Shown: positions 9,331 through 17,938 of the stretch, in pieces
Numbering within the stretch: position 1 is the stretch's first letter
Layout of the letters: every line of letters begins with the position of its first letter
DNA from: Pseudomonas pohangensis
GTDB taxonomy: Bacteria > Pseudomonadota > Gammaproteobacteria > Pseudomonadales > Pseudomonadaceae
Reading direction: 5' to 3'
Length of the DNA: 64,000 nucleotides
Assembly: GCF_900105995.1 (NCBI RefSeq)
Contig: NZ_LT629785.1
Coordinates: 1,116,001 to 1,180,000, forward strand
The notes under the pieces: generated by a model
What the model was told of the DNA's origin: nothing
Databases searched by the model: none
What the model saw: only the letters and a program-made list of their open reading frames with translations
Position numbers and translations under genes: made by a program

Positions 9331-10725
9331 TCAGTGATGCCCGGCTGGCCCAAGCATCCGCGCCGCATTCACCCATTGATCGAAATCTTCTGGCTTGACC
9401 AGCCCCAGACCTGAAGCCGCTTCGCGTAGTGTCAGGTTCTCGCTATAGGCCGTTTTGGCAATCTGCGCCGCCTGGTCATAACCGATATGCGGGGTCAGGG
9501 CGGTCACCAGCATCAGGCTGCGCTGCAGGTTGTCGGACATGCGCGAGATATCTGGCTGCAATCCGGCCAGGCAGTGCTGCTGAAAGTTGTTGCAGCCGTC
9601 GGCCAGCAACTCGATGGATTGCAGCAGGTTGAAGATGATCACCGGTTTGAACACGTTCAACTGCAGGTGGCCCTGGCTGGCGGCGATGCTGATGGTCATG
9701 TCGTTGCCCAGCACCTGGCAGGCCAGCATCGACAGGGCTTCGCACTGGGTCGGATTGACCTTGCCGGGCATGATTGAGCTGCCCGGCTCGTTGGCCGGCA
9801 GACGTACCTCGGCAAAGCCCGCGCGCGGTCCCGAAGCCAGCAAGCGCAGGTCATTGGCCAGTTTCATCAGCGTACAGGCCAGTGTTTTCAAGACGCCGGA
9901 CAGCAGCACAAGGGACTCGTGGCCTGCCAGTGCGGCGAACTTGTTGGGTGCCGAGGTGAAGGCCATGCCGCTGAGTTCGCTGATTTCAGCGGCCATGGCG
10001 GCGGCGAAGCCTGCCGGCGCGTTGAGTCCGGTGCCCACCGCAGTGCCGCCCTGGGCCAGCTGCAGAACAGCCTGCTGCATCTGCTGCAAGGCTTCTTCGG
10101 AGTACTGCAGCTGGGCAACGAAGGCGGACAGTTCCTGACCAAAGGTGATCGGGGTGGCGTCCATCAGGTGGGTGCGGCCGATCTTGATCAATCCGGCATG
10201 CTGTTCGGCCAGCTGCTCAAGGCCACGGCGCAGATTGCCCAGGGCCGGCAGCAGGCTGTCTTCGACGGCCCTGGCGGTAGCGATGTGCATGGCTGTTGGA
10301 AAGCTGTCGTTGGAACTCTGCGCCAGATTGACGTGATCATTGGGGTGCACCGGAGTTTTCCCGCCACGTCCGGTGCCGGCCAGCTCGTTGGCACGCCCGG
10401 CGATCACTTCGTTGACGTTCATGTTGCTTTGTGTGCCGCTGCCGGTTTGCCAGACACTCAGCGGAAACTGCTGCTCATGCTGGCCGGCCAGTACTTCATC
10501 GGCAGCCTGTTCGATCAGTTGCGCGATGGGTTGCGGCAGCTGTCCCAGGCGGCAGTTGACTCGCGCTGCGGCTTTCTTGATCAGTGCCAGCGCCTGTATC
10601 ACGGCCCTGGGCATGAGCTGCTGGCCAATGGCAAAGTTGCCCAGCGAGCGTTGTGTCTGCGCGCCCCAATAGGCCTCCTCAGGTACTTCCATGTCACCCA
10701 GGGTGTCGCTTTCGATTCTGTTCAT
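9331..10725 (-). CDS. fumC: class II fumarate hydratase
   Basis: Iron-independent fumarase of the TCA cycle that interconverts fumarate and L-malate in the cytoplasm. Diagnostic features: SGTQSNMNVNEVI near residue 95-107, HPNDHVNLAQSSND, the TGLN-type loop, and the fumarase/aspartase superfamily signature GSSIMPGKVNP. At 464 aa it is of normal length. It starts with MNRIESDTLG, typical of FumC, with ATG at 10725 and GGAGT upstream. Pseudomonas usually carries two FumC paralogues, one iron-responsive beside sodM; no sodM is next to this one, so which paralogue it is cannot be decided from context. Confidence 0.95.
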   Translation of the reverse strand: MNRIESDTLGDMEVPEEAYWGAQTQRSLGNFAIGQQLMPRAVIQALALIKKAAARVNCRLGQLPQPIAQLIEQAADEVLAGQHEQQFPLSVWQTGSGTQSNMNVNEVIAGRANELAGTGRGGKTPVHPNDHVNLAQSSNDSFPTAMHIATARAVEDSLLPALGNLRRGLEQLAEQHAGLIKIGRTHLMDATPITFGQELSAFVAQLQYSEEALQQMQQAVLQLAQGGTAVGTGLNAPAGFAAAMAAEISELSGMAFTSAPNKFAALAGHESLVLLSGVLKTLACTLMKLANDLRLLASGPRAGFAEVRLPANEPGSSIMPGKVNPTQCEALSMLACQVLGNDMTISIAASQGHLQLNVFKPVIIFNLLQSIELLADGCNNFQQHCLAGLQPDISRMSDNLQRSLMLVTALTPHIGYDQAAQIAKTAYSENLTLREAASGLGLVKPEDFDQWVNAARMLGPAGHH

Positions 10726-10883
10726 GACTGTACTCCAAGCCTGCGCTTACCCTGAGTCTAGGCCTTTGCCGGGAATGCGGCCGGCACATGCAGATCATCG
10801 CTCCGGCTTGAGCCGCAGGCGCGGAGAGCGCAGAATGTGCCTCCCCGGAAGATCCGGTGCCCACAACCCATCAAGGATCAATC

Positions 10884-11381
10884 ATGCTCAACGTTCGTGC
10901 TTTTTTTGCTGCGCTATTGCTGGCACTGATCAGTACCCAGGCCATGGCCGATGCTGCCAGCCATGCCGCTGCGGCCAAGCAGTTGCTCAAGCTGGTGAAT
11001 GCCGACCAGATCGCCGGCCCCTGGTACGGCCAGGTAAACCAGATGTTTGGCCAGCGCTTTGCTGAAACCCAGGCCCCGGAAAGCAAGAAGGCCGTCCTCG
11101 AGCGCTATCAGGCCAAGGCCGATGCAACGCTGGACAAGGCCGTCGGCTGGGACAAGCTCGAGCCGGAAATGGTCAAGCTGTACACCAAAGGCTTCAGCGA
11201 AGCGGAGCTCAATGAGCTGATTACCTTCTACAAGTCGCCGCTGGGGCAGAAAGTCCTCAAGCAAATGCCGGCACTCTTCGCCGAGTCAATGAAAATGACC
11301 CAGGCCAAGCTGGAGCCTGTGGTGCCGCAGATCAATCAGCTGCTTGAGCAGATGACCAAAGAACTGGCGCCGAAGAAGTAA
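10884..11381 (+). CDS. DUF2059 domain periplasmic protein
   Basis: Exported helical protein of unknown function, 165 aa. The first about 22 residues are a classic signal peptide ending AMA before DAASH. The mature part contains the DUF2059 core: a helix-rich region with FSEAELNELITFYKSPLGQKVLKQMP, then an amphipathic C-terminal helix rich in Gln and Lys. The start at 10884 is fixed by AAGGA eight bases upstream and by the signal peptide. The bolA-like gene begins 5 bases after its stop, so the two are probably cotranscribed. Confidence 0.85.
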   Translation: MLNVRAFFAALLLALISTQAMADAASHAAAAKQLLKLVNADQIAGPWYGQVNQMFGQRFAETQAPESKKAVLERYQAKADATLDKAVGWDKLEPEMVKLYTKGFSEAELNELITFYKSPLGQKVLKQMPALFAESMKMTQAKLEPVVPQINQLLEQMTKELAPKK

Positions 11382-11386
11382 TTGCG

Positions 11387-11701
11387 ATGAGTATGCAGCA
11401 GCGCATCCTTCAGGCCCTTGAGTCCACGCAGGCGACCTACCTTGACGTGCAGGACGAGAGTCACCTGCATAGTCGCGGGCTGGAAACCCATTTCAAGGCC
11501 GTGGTGGTCAGCCCGCTGTTCGACGGTCTGAATGCGGTCAAACGTCATCAGCGCGTCTATGCCACGCTGGGTGAGCTGATGGGACAGGTACATGCCCTGG
11601 CTCTGCATACCTACACCCCGGGGGAGTGGGCGGAGCAGGGCGCAGCCCCGGCTTCACCCACCTGTCGTGGTGGCAGCAAGCATGATCAGGCGCAGTCCTG
11701 A
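11387..11701 (+). CDS. bolA: BolA family protein
   Basis: BolA proteins are morphogene and stress regulators that bind [2Fe-2S] clusters together with monothiol glutaredoxins. The protein is 104 aa and carries the signature FDGLNAVKRHQRVYATLG and the downstream HALALHTYTPGEW region. The length and the extended C-terminal tail fit BolA rather than the shorter IbaG/YrbA form. It lies 5 bases after the DUF2059 gene, and a strong hairpin follows its stop. Confidence 0.9.
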   Translation: MSMQQRILQALESTQATYLDVQDESHLHSRGLETHFKAVVVSPLFDGLNAVKRHQRVYATLGELMGQVHALALHTYTPGEWAEQGAAPASPTCRGGSKHDQAQS

Positions 11702-11728
11702 CGACTGTGCCCGGTTAGTTCTACACAT

Positions 11729-11757
11729 TGCGCCGGCATTTGCCGGCGCAGTTGTTT
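11729..11757 (+). terminator. terminator hairpin after bolA
   Basis: Perfect 10-bp stem TGCGCCGGCA / TGCCGGCGCA with a two-base loop, followed by GTTGTTT. The T run is interrupted. Confidence 0.8.
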
Positions 11758-11800
11758 AATCCCCGGTCCGCCATTTGCGTTGGCGAACACTGGAGCTTTC

Positions 11801-12727
11801 ATGAGTAACAACATTGTTGTGGCGGCACTCTACAAGTTCGTCACCCTGGCGGATTACCCCGAGCTGCGCGAGCCGCTGCTGCAGGTCATGCTGGCCAATG
11901 AGATCAAGGGCACGCTGCTGCTGGCCGAAGAGGGCATCAATGGCACGGTTTCCGGAAGTCGCGCAGGCATAGATGCGCTGTTTGCCTGGTTCAGGGCTGA
12001 TCCGCGACTGGCCGATGTCGATCACAAGGAATCCTACTGTGACGAGCAACCCTTCTATCGCGCCAAGGTCAAGCTGAAGAAGGAAATCGTCACCCTCGGC
12101 GTGCCCGGGGTGAATCCCAACCTGCAGGTGGGCACCTATGTCGAGCCACAGGACTGGAATGCCCTGATCGATGACCCGGAAGTGCTGCTGATCGATACGC
12201 GCAACGACTACGAAGTGGCAATCGGCACCTTCAGTGGCGCCATCGACCCGAAGACCACTTCGTTTCGCGAGTTTCCCGAGTACATCAAGAACCACTTCGA
12301 TCCGTCCAGGCACAAGAAGGTCGCGATGTTCTGCACGGGTGGCATTCGCTGTGAAAAGGCCTCCAGTTACATGCTCGGCCAGGGTTTTGCAGAGGTATTT
12401 CATCTCAAGGGCGGCATCCTCAAGTATCTGGAAGAAGTACCCGAGGATCAGACCCGCTGGCAGGGCGATTGCTTTGTCTTCGATAATCGCGTGACGGTAC
12501 GGCATGATCTCAGCGAAGGTGATTTTGACCAGTGCCACGCCTGCCGCACACCGATCTCGGCAGCTGACCGGCTTTCCGAGCACTTCGCGCCGGGTATCAG
12601 CTGCCCGCATTGCTGGAATAACCTGAACGAGAAAACCCGCGCCAGTGCCCGTGAACGGCAGAAGCAGATCGAGCTGGCCAAGGCACGCAACCAGCCGCAC
12701 CCGCTGGGGCGGCGCTACGACGAGTAA
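11801..12727 (+). CDS. trhO: tRNA uridine(34) hydroxylase TrhO (UPF0176, rhodanese domain)
   Basis: TrhO catalyses oxygen-dependent 5-hydroxylation of wobble uridine 34 in tRNA. The protein is 308 aa with the family's N-terminal acylphosphatase-like domain (LLLAEEGINGTVSGS), a rhodanese domain with the active-site loop FCTGGIRCEKA, and a C-terminal Cys-containing segment (QCHACRTP and GISCPHCW). The start ATG at 11801 follows TGGAG; an in-frame ATG at 11780 is less well placed. It stands between the bolA terminator and a DsbA-family gene on the same strand, with about 60 bases to the latter. Confidence 0.92.
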   Translation: MSNNIVVAALYKFVTLADYPELREPLLQVMLANEIKGTLLLAEEGINGTVSGSRAGIDALFAWFRADPRLADVDHKESYCDEQPFYRAKVKLKKEIVTLGVPGVNPNLQVGTYVEPQDWNALIDDPEVLLIDTRNDYEVAIGTFSGAIDPKTTSFREFPEYIKNHFDPSRHKKVAMFCTGGIRCEKASSYMLGQGFAEVFHLKGGILKYLEEVPEDQTRWQGDCFVFDNRVTVRHDLSEGDFDQCHACRTPISAADRLSEHFAPGISCPHCWNNLNEKTRASARERQKQIELAKARNQPHPLGRRYDE

Positions 12728-12789
12728 GTGTTTCAATCAGCCCCGGGCCGGATTTGCAGCGGCGGCCGGTCTAGCGGAGAGAACGACTG

Positions 12790-13434
12790 ATGACGGTACG
12801 TCTGTTGTATGTGATGGATCCGATGTGTTCCTGGTGCTGGGGTTTTGCTCCGGTGCTTGAAGCGCTGGCCGAGCAGGCAAGTGAAGCCGGCGTCGGCCTG
12901 CATCTGGTCGTCGGCGGGCTGCGTTTCGAGCAGCAGGCGCTGGATGAGGCCGGGCGTGAACGCATTCTCGGCCACTGGCAGGCGGTGCAGGCCAGTACCG
13001 GCCAGTCATTTGATTTTGTCCGCGGGATGCCGGACGGCCTGGTGTACGACACCGAACCGGCCTGTCGAGCGCTGGTGGCTGCCCGTCAGCTGGATCCGGA
13101 CAAGGTCTGGCCGTTTGCGCAGCTGATCCAGCAGGCGTTTTACTGCGAAGGCTGCGATGTCAGCCGGGCGGCCGAGTTGCGCCGGCTGGCAGGTTTGGCC
13201 GGCCTGCAGGAGATGGAATTTGCCGATGCCTTTGACGACCATGCCAGTCATACCGCTACCCAGAGCGACTTCAGCTGGGTGCAGGGTCTGGGTATCGCCG
13301 GCTTTCCCACCCTGCTGGCGCAGAATGCGGGCATGACGGCGCTGCTGACCAACGGCTATCAGCCGCTGGAGAGTCTGCAGCCCTTGCTGGGGCGCTGGCT
13401 GGAGCATCTGCAGCAATCTAGACTCCAGGGATAA
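12790..13434 (+). CDS. DsbA-family thiol oxidoreductase-like protein
   Basis: 214-aa thioredoxin-fold protein of the DsbA/FrnE-like clan. The redox pair is C13-S-W-C16 right after strand 1 (YVMDPMCSWCWGF), followed by the helical insertion and the cis-Pro loop GIAGFPTLL near residue 170. There is no signal peptide, so it is cytoplasmic, unlike classical DsbA. The start ATG follows GCGGAGAG. It is preceded by trhO on the same strand and could share its transcript. Substrate unknown; related proteins are annotated as 2-hydroxychromene-2-carboxylate isomerase-like or protein-disulfide isomerases. Confidence 0.83.
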   Translation: MTVRLLYVMDPMCSWCWGFAPVLEALAEQASEAGVGLHLVVGGLRFEQQALDEAGRERILGHWQAVQASTGQSFDFVRGMPDGLVYDTEPACRALVAARQLDPDKVWPFAQLIQQAFYCEGCDVSRAAELRRLAGLAGLQEMEFADAFDDHASHTATQSDFSWVQGLGIAGFPTLLAQNAGMTALLTNGYQPLESLQPLLGRWLEHLQQSRLQG

Positions 13435-13512
13435 GGCGCAGGTTGGTTGGCTTGGCGGTCGGCAGTCTTGCTTCCACTCTGATTCAACTACTGGAACCCG
13501 ACGGGTCAGCCA

Positions 13513-15261
13513 ATGAAAGTATCCGACCTACTCAGTCTTGAACGGTTTCTGCCGGGTTTGGGAGACCTGCTGCGCTACCGTCGGGCCGATCTGCCACATG
13601 ATCTGGCTGCCGGGCTGGCGGTGGCGGCCGTGGCACTGCCGGTGGGTGTGGCCTATGCCCAGCTGGCAGGATTTTCAGCAGAGGCAGGACTGTATTCGAG
13701 CATCCTGCCGTTATTGGCCTACTTCCTGTTCGGTACCTCGCGTCAGCTGATTCTCGGGCCGGATGCGGCCACATGCGCGCTGGTTGCGCTTACCGTTGCA
13801 CCTATGGCTGGCGGTGATCCGGCAGCCTACATTGCCTTGTCGGCGTGGCTGGCATTGATTGCCGGGGTGTTCTGCATCCTTGCCAGTTTTCTCAAGTTGG
13901 GCGCGATGGCAGATTTTCTTTCGCGGCCCATTCTGGTGGGCTTTCTCAACGGTGTTGCGATCAGCATTGCCTTGAGTCAGTGGGGCAAGCTTTTTGGCTT
14001 CAGCACGGAAAAACACGGGGTGATTCCGGCAACGCTCGAGCTGTTCAACAAGTTTGGCCAGGTGCACTTGCTGACCATAGCGATCAGCTTGCTGGCATTT
14101 GTCGTGCTGTTCCGCGCTCCGCGCTATATCAAGCGTCTGCCCGCAGCCCTGGTTGCCATGATTATCACGGGTGTCGTGGTGGCCTTGTTTGATCTCGGCA
14201 GTTTCGGGGTGGCTACGCTGGGTAAGGTACCTGCCGGATTGCCGGAATTCGGCTTGCCCGACAAGGCCCTCGAAGTGCTCGGTGCAAACCTTGAGTCATT
14301 GCTGGCGGCCGCTGCCGGTATTGCCCTGATCAGCTTCTCCAGTGCGATGCTGACGGCTCGCAGTTTTGCCGCGAAAAACAAGTACGACATCGACGTGGAT
14401 CGCGAGTTTGCTGCGCTGGGCGTGGCCAATATCGCCTCGGCCCTTTCCCAGGGTTTCGCCATTTCCGGAGCAGATTCGCGTACGGCCATGAGCGACTCGG
14501 CAGGCGGCCGTACCCGGCTCACCGGCCTGTTTGCCGCGGCCACGGTGGCGCTGGTGCTGATCTTCTTTGCCGAGGCCTTGCAGTTTGTCCCGGTTGCAGC
14601 GCTGGGAGCGGTGTTGATCATGGCTGCGCTGTCCCTGCTCGATCTGGAATCGCCAAAACACTTCTGGGCTGTCGACAAGCGCGAGTTTGCCCTGGCGCTG
14701 GTTGCCACCATAGGCGTGATCTGGGTGGGCGCCCTGCAGGCGATCCTGTTTGTGGTCTTTCTTGCCATAGTGCGTTTTGTGCAGCTTACGGCAAGACCAC
14801 GCGCGGAGGTCCTGGGAACGATCGAGGGCACATCGGGGTTTCACTCGCTGGATCGGCATGCCGATGCAGTGGAGGAGGCCGGGCTGGTGATGTTCCGCTT
14901 CAATGGGCCGCTGGTTTTCTTCAATGCCGGCTATTTCAAGCGCGAGGCCTTGGCCGCGGCCAACCAGCAGGGGGATGCGCTGCGCTGGTTTGTGCTGGAT
15001 CTGATACCACTGACACAGCTGGACCTGACCGGGCTGGATGCATTGATGGATGTGCAGGCCGAGTTGATGTCCCGCGGGGTGCGTTTTGTCAGTGCCGGTC
15101 GGCGCAGCGAAATTCAATACGAAGGGCTGTATTTCCAGCGCGAAGGCCTGAGCTTTCCGACGCTGCGTAAAGCGCGCAATGGCTACCTGAAAGCCTTCAA
15201 ACCGGCCGAGACGCTGGTGGGCGAGGTGCCTGCAAGCCCTGAAGATGCAGCGCCGGCCTGA
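13513..15261 (+). CDS. SulP family anion transporter with STAS domain
   Basis: SLC26/SulP inner-membrane transporter for sulfate, bicarbonate, dicarboxylates or similar anions. Residues 30-420 hold about 12-14 hydrophobic segments, including the family motif around AVAALPVGVAYAQLAGF (first segments) and the conserved NIASALSQGFAISGADSRTAMSD region near residue 305. The last 140 residues form a cytoplasmic STAS domain. Its usual DSSG switch is replaced by DLTG (LTQLDLTGLDAL). 582 aa is a normal length. Substrate cannot be told from sequence, and the gene appears monocistronic. Confidence 0.92.
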   Translation: MKVSDLLSLERFLPGLGDLLRYRRADLPHDLAAGLAVAAVALPVGVAYAQLAGFSAEAGLYSSILPLLAYFLFGTSRQLILGPDAATCALVALTVAPMAGGDPAAYIALSAWLALIAGVFCILASFLKLGAMADFLSRPILVGFLNGVAISIALSQWGKLFGFSTEKHGVIPATLELFNKFGQVHLLTIAISLLAFVVLFRAPRYIKRLPAALVAMIITGVVVALFDLGSFGVATLGKVPAGLPEFGLPDKALEVLGANLESLLAAAAGIALISFSSAMLTARSFAAKNKYDIDVDREFAALGVANIASALSQGFAISGADSRTAMSDSAGGRTRLTGLFAAATVALVLIFFAEALQFVPVAALGAVLIMAALSLLDLESPKHFWAVDKREFALALVATIGVIWVGALQAILFVVFLAIVRFVQLTARPRAEVLGTIEGTSGFHSLDRHADAVEEAGLVMFRFNGPLVFFNAGYFKREALAAANQQGDALRWFVLDLIPLTQLDLTGLDALMDVQAELMSRGVRFVSAGRRSEIQYEGLYFQREGLSFPTLRKARNGYLKAFKPAETLVGEVPASPEDAAPA

Positions 15262-15317
15262 TATCGAGAGCGTATTGCCTGATTTTTTTGTCTGACCAAA
15301 CTAACCCGGAGAACTGC

Positions 15318-15758
15318 ATGAATACTCGTATATGGATAGCTGCATTGCTGGTTGCTGGCCTGTTGTCTGGTTGCGCTGGCTCCGCTGCGGATAACCAGAT
15401 AGTCAACGTTACGCTGAATGCCACGCCGGCAAATCAGGGCCAGACGGGCATGGCCGTGTTTGTCGACAAAGGCGCTGAAACAGGACTCGACTTTACCATC
15501 GGTGGCGTGCCGTCCGGTGTCAGTTCGCCGTTGCAACTGCAGGCCTTCATCTATCCGGGCAGCTGCGCCAATCCCGGTGCCCAGCCGGCCTATTCGCTGA
15601 ATCAGGATACCCAGGCTTATGAAGGACAGGCGGGCTGGGTAATGAGCAAGGTGGTGCCGGTTGCGCTTGGCAGCCTGACGGCTACTGAGCACACCGTGGT
15701 GGTACGCACCAGTCAGGCAGATGGCAATCAGGATATTTTCTGCGGGGATATTCGCTGA
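15318..15758 (+). CDS. small predicted lipoprotein of unknown function
   Basis: 146-aa exported protein. The N-terminus has a lipoprotein signal peptide with lipobox LLSGC, so Cys19 should be acylated. The mature part looks like a small beta-rich domain with two spaced Cys (SCANPGAQPAYS and a C-terminal FCGDIR) that could form a disulfide. The start at 15318 is set by GGAG eight bases upstream and by the signal peptide. I do not recognise the family. Confidence 0.72.
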   Translation: MNTRIWIAALLVAGLLSGCAGSAADNQIVNVTLNATPANQGQTGMAVFVDKGAETGLDFTIGGVPSGVSSPLQLQAFIYPGSCANPGAQPAYSLNQDTQAYEGQAGWVMSKVVPVALGSLTATEHTVVVRTSQADGNQDIFCGDIR

Positions 15759-15791
15759 GGGCGGGCATCGTCAGTCCTCAGCCCCGAGGCT

Positions 15792-16271
15792 TCAGGCCGC
15801 CTGCAGGCTGCCATCCAGGCAATTGTGCCAGGCCTGAAGGAAATCACCTGACAGGCCTGCCGGGTTGAATACCTGTTGCCAGATCCGCGCAAAGCGCTGG
15901 ATGTCAGGTGTTGCGGGCAGCTCGATATGCTGTGCCTCGATCAGAAACCAGGCAATGGCGGTGGCGTAACGCAGGTTTACTGCCAGCTCCAGATGCGGGT
16001 CCTGCAGGAAGGCATGCTGGCTGGCCAGCCCGCGTACCTGACTGGCGAGGCATGGGTCAGCGGCCAGATAGCTGTCCCAGCAGGACTGATGCTGGTCGGC
16101 GCTGATCTGGAAGATGCCGTAACAGTTGCTGTCGGCCAGCTGGCAGCCCAGACCGGACTGGCAGGCCGCAACGGCCAGCAGCAGCGCTTCAGCGCTTGCC
16201 GAGTGACGTTGCAGATGGTGCAGGGTTGGTGCAATGACCAGCTGGCGAAGTTGACTGGCGTCGATTCCCAT
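15792..16271 (-). CDS. lysozyme/transglycosylase-like protein related to a phage family, catalytic Glu replaced
   Basis: 159-aa cytoplasmic-looking protein without a signal peptide. The opening (IDASQLRQLVIAPTLHHL), the AEALLLAVAACQSGLG helix, the YGIFQIS turn and the ASQHAFLQDPHLELAVNLRYATAIAW segment resemble, from memory, a hypothetical lysozyme-like family common in tailed phages. In those proteins the first helix carries an E-S pair; here the aligned position is Gln38, so hydrolase activity is doubtful. It is also Cys-rich. The start ATG at 16271 follows CGGGGA; the frame continues upstream without a better site. No other phage genes are nearby, so it may be a remnant or a domesticated copy. 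Confidence 0.65.
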   Translation of the reverse strand: MGIDASQLRQLVIAPTLHHLQRHSASAEALLLAVAACQSGLGCQLADSNCYGIFQISADQHQSCWDSYLAADPCLASQVRGLASQHAFLQDPHLELAVNLRYATAIAWFLIEAQHIELPATPDIQRFARIWQQVFNPAGLSGDFLQAWHNCLDGSLQAA

Positions 16272-16594
16272 AGCAATCCCCGAGAATGGTGGTCCGGTGG
16301 GGCCGGAGCGCGTGGCAGATTCTTGTTGGTGTACTAAAGGCCCCACCGGAAGCGGGGTTAGCCGCTTGTCTTGAAGTTTAACGCGATATTTGTGCTTTAA
16401 CGAACTGTTTTTAAACTGATTATTGATTCCAGAGCCTGCCCTTAGATCACTTGGAAATTAACGCCTTCATCTATACAAGACGGGATGAAGCGCTGACCCA
16501 TTGGCGTGCGCCGGGCTTTGTTGGAATGCTGAATCGGGCTAGGCTGCACGCCTTGCGCCCAGTCCCTGTGGCGCTAACTAGCGGAGACTGAAGC

Positions 16595-16948
16595 TTGAGT
16601 TGTCAGCGAGAAATTGTGCGGCGCCTGCGAGAGGGCATTCCGGGCTTCGAGTGTGTGGCGGGTTGCCATGATTGCTGTGGCCCGGTGACCACATCATCTG
16701 AAGAAATGTCCCGTCTGCCGGTCAAGAGCGATGCCGAACATGCCGAGGCGCTTGAACAGTTCAATTGTGTGCACCTGGGAGCCAATGGCTGCGAAGTCTA
16801 TGCCGAACGCCCGCTGATCTGCCGTCTGTTCGGTACTACGCCGCGTATGCCTTGCCCGAACGGGCGCAGGCCGCAGCAGATGATCGATCCCAGGCACGAG
16901 CAACAGATTCACAACTACATTGCCAGTACCCGCCAGGTGCTGGTGTAA
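16595..16948 (+). CDS. YkgJ family cysteine cluster protein
   Basis: 117-aa cytoplasmic protein of the YkgJ/YcgN-type cysteine cluster group, expected to bind zinc or an Fe-S cluster. Eight Cys are grouped as in the family: CVAGCHDCCG near residue 20-28, NCVHLG...GCEVY near 57-66, RPLICRLFG and MPCPNG. The start is a TTG at 16595, with GCGGAG upstream at optimal distance; no ATG fits. The 320-bp interval between this start and that of the divergent lysozyme-like gene is AT-rich, with no gene that I can see. Function not established for the family. Confidence 0.75.
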   Translation: MSCQREIVRRLREGIPGFECVAGCHDCCGPVTTSSEEMSRLPVKSDAEHAEALEQFNCVHLGANGCEVYAERPLICRLFGTTPRMPCPNGRRPQQMIDPRHEQQIHNYIASTRQVLV

Positions 16949-16968
16949 CGCGCTGCAGGGCAGTTTCT

Positions 16969-17823
16969 TCAGTCGCCGGTGGCCACCGGTCGTTGCGGGT
17001 CGGTAATCCACTCGCTCCATGAGCCTGCATACAGCGGGGCCAGCTCGAAGCCGGCCAGACACAGGGCAAACAGGTTGTGGCAAGCGGTGACACCGGAGCC
17101 ACAATAGGCGACCAGGGTTGTCGGGCTGCGCTCCCCGAGCAAACCCTGAAAGCGCCGGCGCAGTTCTTCCGCGCTGCGAAAGCGCCCTTCGGCATCCAGG
17201 TTGTCGGTAAATGCGGCGCACTGGGCACCGGGAATGTGTCCGGCCACCGGGTCGACAGGCTCCACTTCGCCACGAAAACGTGGCAGGCCGCGGGCATCCA
17301 GCAGGGTTAATTCGCCCTCTGCCAGACGGTCCTCGAGGGCCTTGCTGTCGAGTACCAGACGGCTGTCGGCTTGCCCCTGAAAACTTCCTAGGGCAACCGG
17401 AGCAGCAGCGCTTTCCAGTGGCAAACCGGCCTGGTTCCAGGCTTGCAGGCCGCCATCGAGCAGGTAGACCCCCTCGCGCTTGCCCAGCCATGCCAGCAGC
17501 CACCAGGCGCGTGCGGCAAACGCGCCGGGACCATCGTCGTAGAGTACGATGCGCGAATGATTGTTGATGCCCCACAGGCGCAGCTTGCCCAGCAGGATTT
17601 CACTATCCGGTAACGGATGACGGCCGGTAACGCCGGCAACCACCGGGGCGGATAGATCCTGGTCGAGATCGGCAAAGCGGGCAGCGGGAATATGTGCGCT
17701 GTTATAACTACGCTGTCCGTAGGCCGGATCGTCCAGCGCGAAGCGACAGTCCAGAATCACCAGATCGGCATCCTGCAGCCAGTTTGCCAGTTGTTGTGGA
17801 TCAAGCAGTTGGGCGATGGCCAT
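16969..17823 (-). CDS. sseA: 3-mercaptopyruvate sulfurtransferase (tandem rhodanese)
   Basis: Transfers sulfur from 3-mercaptopyruvate to thiol acceptors or cyanide. Two rhodanese domains, as usual for the family (284 aa). The N-terminal domain (1-140) lacks a Cys nucleophile; the C-terminal domain carries the active loop CGSGVTA at 241-247. That loop is the mercaptopyruvate-type signature, distinct from the CRxGxx loop of thiosulfate sulfurtransferases. HIPGAQ and the conserved FRGEVEPVDPVAGHIP segment are present. The gene is divergent from plsC, with about 115 bp between the starts that should hold both promoters. Confidence 0.93.
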   Translation of the reverse strand: MAIAQLLDPQQLANWLQDADLVILDCRFALDDPAYGQRSYNSAHIPAARFADLDQDLSAPVVAGVTGRHPLPDSEILLGKLRLWGINNHSRIVLYDDGPGAFAARAWWLLAWLGKREGVYLLDGGLQAWNQAGLPLESAAAPVALGSFQGQADSRLVLDSKALEDRLAEGELTLLDARGLPRFRGEVEPVDPVAGHIPGAQCAAFTDNLDAEGRFRSAEELRRRFQGLLGERSPTTLVAYCGSGVTACHNLFALCLAGFELAPLYAGSWSEWITDPQRPVATGD

Positions 17824-17938
17824 CGGGGCATCCTGTGTCTTGTGGGGAGCAATGGCTATGATAAAGGCCGCCAGGCTGGATGTTACCGTTGCAGATGGAT
17901 AAATCCGTACTTTGACTAGCGCGCTTTACAGGAGAGAA

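Noticed and set aside
14124..15117. Overlapping minus-strand frames of 235 and 273 aa over the SulP gene
   Set aside because: No motifs and biased composition; SulP and STAS features on the plus strand account for the DNA.
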